Source: Struthio camelus
Lineage: Eukaryota; Chordata; Aves; Struthioniformes; Struthionidae
DNA: 64,000 nt
Direction: 5' to 3'
Assembly: GCF_040807025.1 (NCBI RefSeq)
Contig: NC_090967.1
Span: forward strand, 2,974,001-3,038,000
Every line of letters begins with the position of its first letter. Position 1 is the stretch's first letter. The notes under the pieces were generated by a model that worked only from the letters and a program-made list of their open reading frames with translations, was not told where the DNA came from and searched no databases. The position numbers and the translations under genes were made by a program. Below, one piece after another: positions 52,001-61,000 of the stretch.

Positions 52001-55000
52001 GATAACGCTTGTGGCACAATCCTTTGGCTACGATATGACCTTACTACGACATTCGTAAATGTGAAAACGAGCCCTGCAGAACAGATGGAGATATTAGTAA
52101 GTTTGCCTTTAATCTCACAGGCACAATGTAAAGTACACCCCTAGGGCAGGAAAGCCAAAATAAAATCCATGCAGAAAAAACGTCCAGAAGTCAGTAGTGT
52201 CCAAAACACAAGAAGCGGTTCTGCTCGGCTGTTGATGCTACATCAAAGCAACACAGACTACATCAATGAACTCACAGCCTAAAGCAGGGAAATAAAGAAG
52301 GCACTAATCAGAGTAGCATCTCACTTTCTCTACCAAGAGAGTCTGCAGCATCACACTGCAGTTACATAAGAACTCATAACACTGGCCCAAAGACAAATCG
52401 TATCACTTCATGCATTGGCAAGATCCTGCTCTCCCCAGTCATGGTGTTATACCTGCAGCTATAACGTACAGGTTATGGCATCACAGGGGCAGCGCTTTAC
52501 CTGTTAAGTCCTCTGCTCTCAAGCTCCCCGATCGGTTTAGAGTAAAGCTTGTCTTCGCGGCAAGCTTCCCTCCTAGCACAGCTTCATGGGACACCACTTT
52601 CTTGTTACTTGTCTCTGCAGCAGGAAGAGAGGAGACATAAAACAGGACAGAGATCAGGTGCAATCTTGGAAAAGTAAGAGACATCCATCCTAAAGCTTGG
52701 GGCACTGAAAACAGACAAAAGGAGGGTTAAATTTAGACTCCTGAATTCTTGGTCTGCCCCCAAAACTGCTGCATGTCAGGTGGTGGTGGCCCGTTCCTAC
52801 TACATTTCACTCCAGTATTATGGGGACTTTGCTGTTTGCACTGTCAGCCCACAGTAACTTTTCTACAAGCAGATAAGGACATGTGCACAGTTCCCCAGAA
52901 CACTCCTGTAGCTCTGCCTGCTTACTCCACGCACCAAGTCCCCCTCCTGGATAAAGCAAGAGACAGCCGAGCACAGAGCAACTCAACTCAGTCATGGGCA
53001 AAGTTAAATAGCTGGCTGTGGGGCTGTGTGGTGGAGTTACCCTTGCACAGTGGGCAGCTTTGCTGTTAAGTCCCTGCAGACCAGACTCCCACGCTGAATC
53101 TTTCAGCTTCCTTTAGAAAGGCTTCAGAGCTCTGGAATATGCTCAACACATCAGATAATAGCAGATAGGTGCTTTTTACTAATCATTAACTGGCAGCCTT
53201 CTCCTAAAGGCCAGCCTCCCAAGTTCAGCCGCTCTGACTAATGGCCGTGAAGGTAATGAAGACAGAGAGGAGAAAAGGGAAGAGACCAGGAAAAAAAAAT
53301 TCACAAGAACAGCACAAATTGATTGTTTAATGTACCCTCTCGAGAGCCAATAATGAAATGTCTTAACCCTCTTCGTTTCTCTCTTGAAGCTTAATGTGTG
53401 TAACAGATTTCTGCGGTGATGGACGAGTCTATCACTTTGAAGGCATCATGTGAAAGTTACTCCATTAGCTGGGCTTTTCATTTTAAAGAACTTGTGCTAA
53501 AAAAAAAATCCATGTGGCATTATCTCCATTTAGGTTCAGACAGCCAACAAAGCATTGCAGGACTTGCCTCTTGAAGGCCCATTAAAGCTTGCCAGACTAT
53601 AAAAAGCTAACTGGAGTTGTTTGCCTTTCAGCATAATGCTTCTGAGAAATGGGTCTGTCTTTTCAACAAGTTTCTCTCCGAGCCTTCTAATCCAAGCGGG
53701 GCTCTGATTATTAAACCACAAATGTGGTACGTACTGTTCGTACTGGACGGGGAATTGGGCACTAAGCTTCTGAGCTTCTTTAAGGTGTTCACCGCCACAT
53801 TCAGGTAGATATTCCGACTGGTGCTACGTTCGTAAGCCACCTTCTCTTCTGACAGAGCCTGCAAAAAACGCAATTCATTACTATATACTTGTTGCACTAT
53901 TGTTTCTGGAAGAAAGAATCCAAGCATGACAGCAATACAATTGTCCTGTCAAGGGATCAAGTAATAAACTGCAGTATGGCACAAAGATATACTGGGTTTT
54001 AGGCCTGTTTAGGCAAGCCAGAGAAAGGAGAGAAAAAAGTATTAAACTAAGGTTTGGAAGAAGCATTTTCACGTGAAACTTTCCCTAACAGATTAACAAA
54101 GCAGCTCCTGAAACTCCGGGGAAAAGCTGTTCCCTTACTTCAGTGGTAGTGCAAGGCAAAGGTCTGAACTGGACAAGAAAAGGAAGTTTTCCAGACAGAA
54201 ATGAGGGCAAACAGCTGCTCCTTGGGTGCAACAGGAACATTTCCCAGGGAGCGGTGAAGGGGAATTCCCACAAAAGAAATCCTCATGGCACATGCTGCCC
54301 CATATTTACCCAACTAACACCAATGGCCAGGAGTTTTCAGCAGAATGCATTGTTTTCAATTCTCCTTTTGGAAATCCTACCATAATATTCCCTACTGCTA
54401 GAAGGCTCCTTAAAAGCCCAGAAGCTCCTAAGCAACAAGTTTTACCAATTACATCCGTTTATCTTTATTGAATGCTTAAATTCCAGGAAGAGTTTGCCAC
54501 TGTACAAGTCTCAGACTGAAACCAGAGCAAAAGGGTTTTTTTTCCAGGCTGACCATAGTGCACATCCCACTAAGTCTCCTCATGAAGAGAAAGATGGGAA
54601 TTCCTACTTTGAAGCTCCACTGGAATTACGTTTTATGTTGTCCGGAATGGAATTATTTAATGCCTGGCTCCTCTACAGAATTATATGCAAATAGCAGAGT
54701 TTTGTCGTTGTGCCACAGATTCAGACTGTCTCAAGGATATTATTCTTTACTCCAGATTTTATTCATGAGAAGTAAGCATCGGCACAAACCTTGTCAAATG
54801 CTTCCTGGGAGGAGGAGCAGAATTTCAGGCACTCATCAATGAAGAGATTGAGATACCTTTGACGGATGTTTGTTGGGACTTTGGCACCAAATTCTGTGGG
54901 AATAACCGGCCTCTGTAAACTGGCGCTCTAGCGAAGAGAGAGGGAGAAAGATTATTTGGGCTTTGAGAAGTACGTTGCTTTGAGACTGTCACATGTCCTG

Positions 55001-58000
55001 ATAAGTTATGAATAGTGGTATGATTTCCTTTCTGAAAATCTGCTCAAAGCTAAACATAATGTGCATCACCTTCAATCCCAAAAACACCACCTGAAACTTC
55101 TGTGCCCCCTTCAGTATTTTCACTACTTCAGAAAATAGTTATGTTTTATTATACAACTCAGAGCAGTCAATTAGCTCCAGTGGCATTAGTCATACACTAT
55201 ATTTACATATGCAAACATCCCAGACCTCGCAAATGATTACATTTACATTAAGAGGGTCAAGATTAGCATGGTGCCAAGCACCACACTGTTGATCGGAGAC
55301 ATGAACACGTGACACCAGCTACCTGCATGACAGACACTGGTTTCTTTTCCGTACCCTAACTGTAAAAAAGTGAGAACGGCAGGCCCACTTCTGCCAGGCT
55401 CACAGCCTGCTAAATCAGCACACTTTCAGTGGGATTCCTGCAACTTCACTGCATCGCTTTCCTTTATGCCAGTCATGATGCTCCTGAAAGGATTTTCACC
55501 TTTAAATTGATAAACACATTCTTCTAAGCAATTATTGATGTACAAGAACCGCATGTTGGGCTGAGTTATGATCTACCACTGCAGTTTTCCATTTAGCATC
55601 AATTTATCTCCCAAATCACACAATTTGCCCCACCACTCATGGGGAAAGGAGAGATCTCTTTGCTGAGGAACTAGTAATAGAAGAAGCCAAAGGGCGGGCA
55701 GGTATTCAAAAGAGAAGATTTTTTTTCCCAAATATTAACTACAGCATGAAGTTAAAGTGATCACACTTTAACTATATAGTTAACGGGGAGGACATTAATC
55801 CAACCATTCCATTCCAACGGGAGAGAGAAAAACAGCTACAAACCTAGCCAGATAGCACAACAGAACACTCAAACTAAAAAAGGCAGATCAATATTCAACA
55901 AGATAAGAGCTGCATTTAAATATTTCTATCTTTTTAATCTCCTACCCCTCAAGTGCTTAATTTTTTTATGCAGTGCTATCTAGCAAAACTACAGGAAGAG
56001 AGAAACCCACTTAATCGACCTAATCAAACATCACTGTTCAGAGAGTGCCAAGTTTGCAGCAGCATGGTTAAACATACCACCAGAAAAAAAGAGGCTGCCA
56101 AGACAGATTTCAATTTTCTTTTACCTGTAAGGAGGGAACATGTGCTACCCTCTTCGGCATGGTGGTGCTGGTGGTCTTTGAAGCCATCCCAGCTAAGGTG
56201 CAAGCCTTCAGAGAAAGGGCGGGTGCTTCAGAGTCATTGGAAGGTGCGACATTCCTGCCAGGAACGATCTTCTTACCACCCACAGGGCCTGCAAGGAACA
56301 GAAAACATATTTAAGTAGAAATCCTATCACATGGCTCACTCCAGGTTGTCAGACTGATCTTAATATGAAAGACCCGTGCTGCAAGCTGTGATTTTGGAAT
56401 GGGAGCCTGTCACTCCCCAAAGGGATATGAACTCAGTGATTTTACCATCTTGCAGGAAAGGATGAAGGAACCCCCTGCCAGGAAACGTGGGGGATTTTTT
56501 TGTTTGTTTGTTTTGTTTTTTGATTTGGGATAACTGAGTTAGCCCAGCTTAAAGAGCTAACGCTGCTAGCTACAACCCATTAGCTGCCCATCACGTCAGC
56601 TCTGAGCCCTTCCAACTACAAAGGGACACTGATGAGCATAAATTAGCGCTTCCCCCCTGTTCATGACACCTCCTCAAAGGCATGAATGGAAGACCAAACG
56701 AGGAGCAAACACTCCCCAAACAGAAGAAACAGGAAAGGAATAGAGCGAGGTAAGCGAGGCTGGGTGAGACAGACCCACCTAAATTGCCAAGAGGGAACAG
56801 GGCTGTACTTCTAGTCTGTTCCTTTTCAGAAAGTGATGGGATTTCTCAGGCCGGGGAAAGACCTGCCACTGGTCCCATTAGGCAAGGATTCAAATCACGG
56901 CCAATGCTACACATCTCCCATTAGTTTCGCATCTGGAACTTGGAGAAATTCAAACAGAAGGCAGTGTCTTTTTAACAGGGGGGAGGACAGGACAGGACAG
57001 CGGTTACATACCACACTGGTGGCTTACTTTGTTTGGCTGCTGCGGCAAGGGCTACATTTGGCACATGAGCAATCCTCTTCTTTTCTCCTGGCAAAGAAAG
57101 AGAGGCCTTTTGAACGGCCACAGCCAGCTGTGCCGCCTGCTGCTGAGCCAGCTGGATCCTCTGGTAACACACCTCCTGAGCAGTGGGGGGACGGTACGGC
57201 CGGACTACGGGCTTGCTCGGGACCTCTGCCTGCACAGACACAAAGGATTCTAGAGCCACCGCGTCCACTCGCTCAAGCCCTCACCCTTCGGCTTTCATTC
57301 ACCCGGAAAAGGTCTCTTTTCCTCAACCACTCTGTTAGCAGATACAGGTTTTTGAGAGAGCAGATCCCAACTGTCTTCCAGAATAAAATGCTTGGAGTTG
57401 CCCACCAAAACCAGTGACGTTAATTGCTCGGCCTCTGGCAAGGCCTCCCCAGCACGCTGGGATCTTCTTAAATCGAAGGCTGTATTTGAACTGCTATGTT
57501 TAAAATACTGCTGTGTTTAACGGCCAAGGCGCCTGTTCTCCATCAATGTGTCCAGTCACCTCTGGGACTCTGTCAAAACTCTCAGCTTCTACAGCATCTT
57601 GCACTAGACAATGAATCTGGCTCTCTGCTCCTGAATTTCATTGCGTGCTTCTCCAGTTTATGCAGCAATGAAAAAAATGAACAACCATTCTCCATTCACC
57701 TATGCTACATGATGCAGAATTTAACAGATTGCCTCCATTCCCTCTCTCCTTCAATGTCTTCCTCCTGCTTAAGAGCCTGTGCCATCTATCCTCCTATTAA
57801 AGCAGTTCCCCACCTCTCACCAGCCTTGTTTCCCTGCTCTCTAGCTTATATACCTATTTAAAAGCCTCAAATACACGTATTCATGGGATTAGAGCACAAG
57901 CCATTATATAAACTGAGCTCTGCATTTTAAACAGGCTCTGCCCCTGCCTACTTCTGGAAGCATTTCATTGCTTCAGCCATTACTGACACAACAAGTTACA

Positions 58001-61000
58001 CACGCATTTTCTTTGATGTTCAAATTTAGGTTGCAGGAAAGGTGCCAGAAACGAAGTCAGCAAACAGAGAAGTTTTCTAATAGCAGAAGTACAAGAGAAG
58101 CAGTAGTAGTACAAACTTCCCTGCACCGCTTAATGTCCTTTGAAATCTCAGAAAGAGGCCTTCCCTCCCAGAACACCTTTGGAGCACAACACACTCACAC
58201 AGCCCATCTGTAACACGGCGTTTCTAAGACAGCAAATTGTGGGCAAGCCGGCACCTCCTGCATTCCTGGTCTCTGATGCTGACACCACCTTCTGGAAACC
58301 AAACTGAGTGCAGTCAACCATTAAACAATAATTACAGACTTCCAAGCAGGAAAGGACGTTCATTTGCTGCCTCACCTTCCATTCCTTCAGCCCACTATTC
58401 CTCCTTGAAAATTAAACTAAAACTCAGCTCCCTTCCCTTCCAGTTGTTCAAGTCTTGCACTACAAAGAATGAGAAAATACCCTTGTCTTGGAGGTAACGT
58501 GGCAAACCACGAGCCTTAACTTTGCATGTAAAAGCAGTAGTTCAGGTCTTACGGCACCTCCTGAACAGAGTTGGCAACAGCAGCAGAGCCCAGCTGGGAT
58601 TCTCCAGGGAACAAACGCTCTGGCGTGCGCAAGCACCAGCTGTTGCTCAGCACACCAGACCGCTTTCTGTTTGTCCGTACAATGACTGCACTGGGGCTCA
58701 CATCTTTGGAAAGCATTTTGGGATCAGCTGTCACATTAAGAAAACGTATGTAAAGATTTGTACGCGTCTAAAAGGCACCTATTTACAATAAATATTTGAG
58801 TTAATGAATTTCCAACCCATTTGCTTCAGGCTCTTATCTCTTCGCTTTGCAAGAAAGGGTCCTTATCGAAACACACAAACTGGCTGAAGATATGTAGTTA
58901 AATAAAAAGCAAGTATTGACCTCAGGGCTTCAAATTATTAAAAGCAAAGAAACCTTTTCTAGGCAGAGAGGAAAGGAAGAACAATTAATTTGGGCTACCC
59001 AGCTCAAATCAGTGCTTAAGTCTCCACTGTTATCCTGCTGGAACATAAAACTGACTAATCTGTGCTCAGCACCTGGCGCGAAATACATTAAACCCTTAGT
59101 GAAAACATGAATTAAAATCTCAGGGAGAAATAGGAGGGAAAAAAAATCAGAATGCTTTTACGGCCTTTTTTATTATTCTCTGTATGTAAAGTACTTTCAC
59201 AACAGTATCAAACAGGATACTGTATTGGTTGAATCAGAACAGATATAAACATAGGAGAGGTTTTAAAAATCTGAACAATTGCTACATCAGTCTTTTAGTT
59301 CCACAAGACAAAAAAAGAACACCATCAGACACAGGCTGACCTTGTATACAGGTAGCTTTTATCTAAGTGATATAATGAAGCTATACTGCAGAAAAATGAG
59401 CACCCCAAGCTGTTTCAGTGAGTTACAAGGTACAACATCCATTTACTCCTCTGCAGCTTCCCCTTGCTTTTAGGCAAGTTCATTAGAGTTTTGTTGCCAA
59501 CTGTAACAGATGCTTAACTAAGTTTTTCAGAAACCAGAAAGAGGAAAGAAATCTGACATAAAAGGATTCCAGCACAAACAGTTCATACTTTACTGCCTAA
59601 ACCTGGGGTCACATTGTTCTCCAGTGTTACAACAGGACAGAAAATCCTAACTTCAGATAAACTATACTTTTGCTCCCGAGAGCCGCACTTACATTTCCTT
59701 GTTTGACAAGATGAGAGATCCTTCTTTTTTGGCCAGGAAATAGAGTAGTTAAAGTATCTTCTGTCTTTTCTTCACTTCCTTCCTCTTTGGACAGCTGGAA
59801 AACAAACAAACAAGCTTCCAAAATTGAATAGCCTTGAGGATCCCTCTCCACAAAGAGATCTGAAGAGTGTCCCTCTAGGAGAACAGCAAGTCCTTGCAGG
59901 TAAGGACAAACTTTAATCAGCTGCTAAACTACTGGAAAAAAAAAAAAACTAGTTTTGAACCCCAAAACCACCAGCAAAGCCACTGAATAGCAGCATTATT
60001 GTTCCCACCCAAGCAGCCTTTCCATGAGCTATACACTAAGCAGTTTTGGCATGATTCATTATGGGCTATTCCCCTAACTACCATGAAAGACTTTAATGAC
60101 CTTCCCTTGCCAACCACTTACACATACCTTACCTTTTGTGGGACTCAAAAAAAAAAAATTTTTTTTTTTTCTGTAGGAACGTGGGTGTTGATTCACTCTT
60201 GCCCCACATAATGTGCTTTCAGAGGAGGTCCTGAAAACATGCCTGACACTAAACCACCATTCCCCTACTCCACGTTTAGGAAAACATTTCTCGGCAGTTT
60301 TACCCACAACCATATCTGCAGAAAGGCTGCAGTAACAACGACCCAGGTGATACGTTTGTATGGCCAGGAACCCAGGAGAAAACAACAGCATCCCTCCAGC
60401 TACAGCTAGTTCTGAGCTATCGCCTCACACTTGTTGCTAGAGGGAGGGGAAAAAAAGAAAGAGCTCTGAAATATTCTTTGAATTTGACTTGGCTGTTCAA
60501 TTATACAAAATACACTTCCTATGTTCATTTCTCAAAATTCCACCTGCTCTCCGGTCTACCTGCTCTCAATCTTGTTTTCAGTTTTCCAACATAGCCACTG
60601 GCAAAGCTCTGAACGGAGGCAAGACTGACAACCTCTAAGAAACTCAGAGATAGAGCTGAAGGCCAGATTTTGGGAGGAGCTCAGATTCCACTTAAAAGAG
60701 AGCTTGTTTACAAATGCATTCACCACAAAGACATTCTGGATGAGCACCTGTGAATCACTTAGCTCTCTAGGAACTTGATAAGTCTGTTAATTCAAGTATA
60801 CCGCTAATAAACTCTCAAAACTCCGTCCTTCCAAGTGGAGAAGTACTGTACTGCTTGTATATACTTTTCCTCCAGGTTAGCGCATTACTGAGATCAGACC
60901 ACATGGACTGCATCTGTAAAATTATTCCATAAACAAACCAAAAAAAAAAAGCTCAGTGACCAATTCTTCCCTCCAGAAAAGCAAAGGGCACGCAGGTAAC

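Noticed and set aside
56833..57417. Plus-strand open frame of 194 codons
   Set aside because: Antisense to a well-supported REXO1 exon; no recognisable domain.
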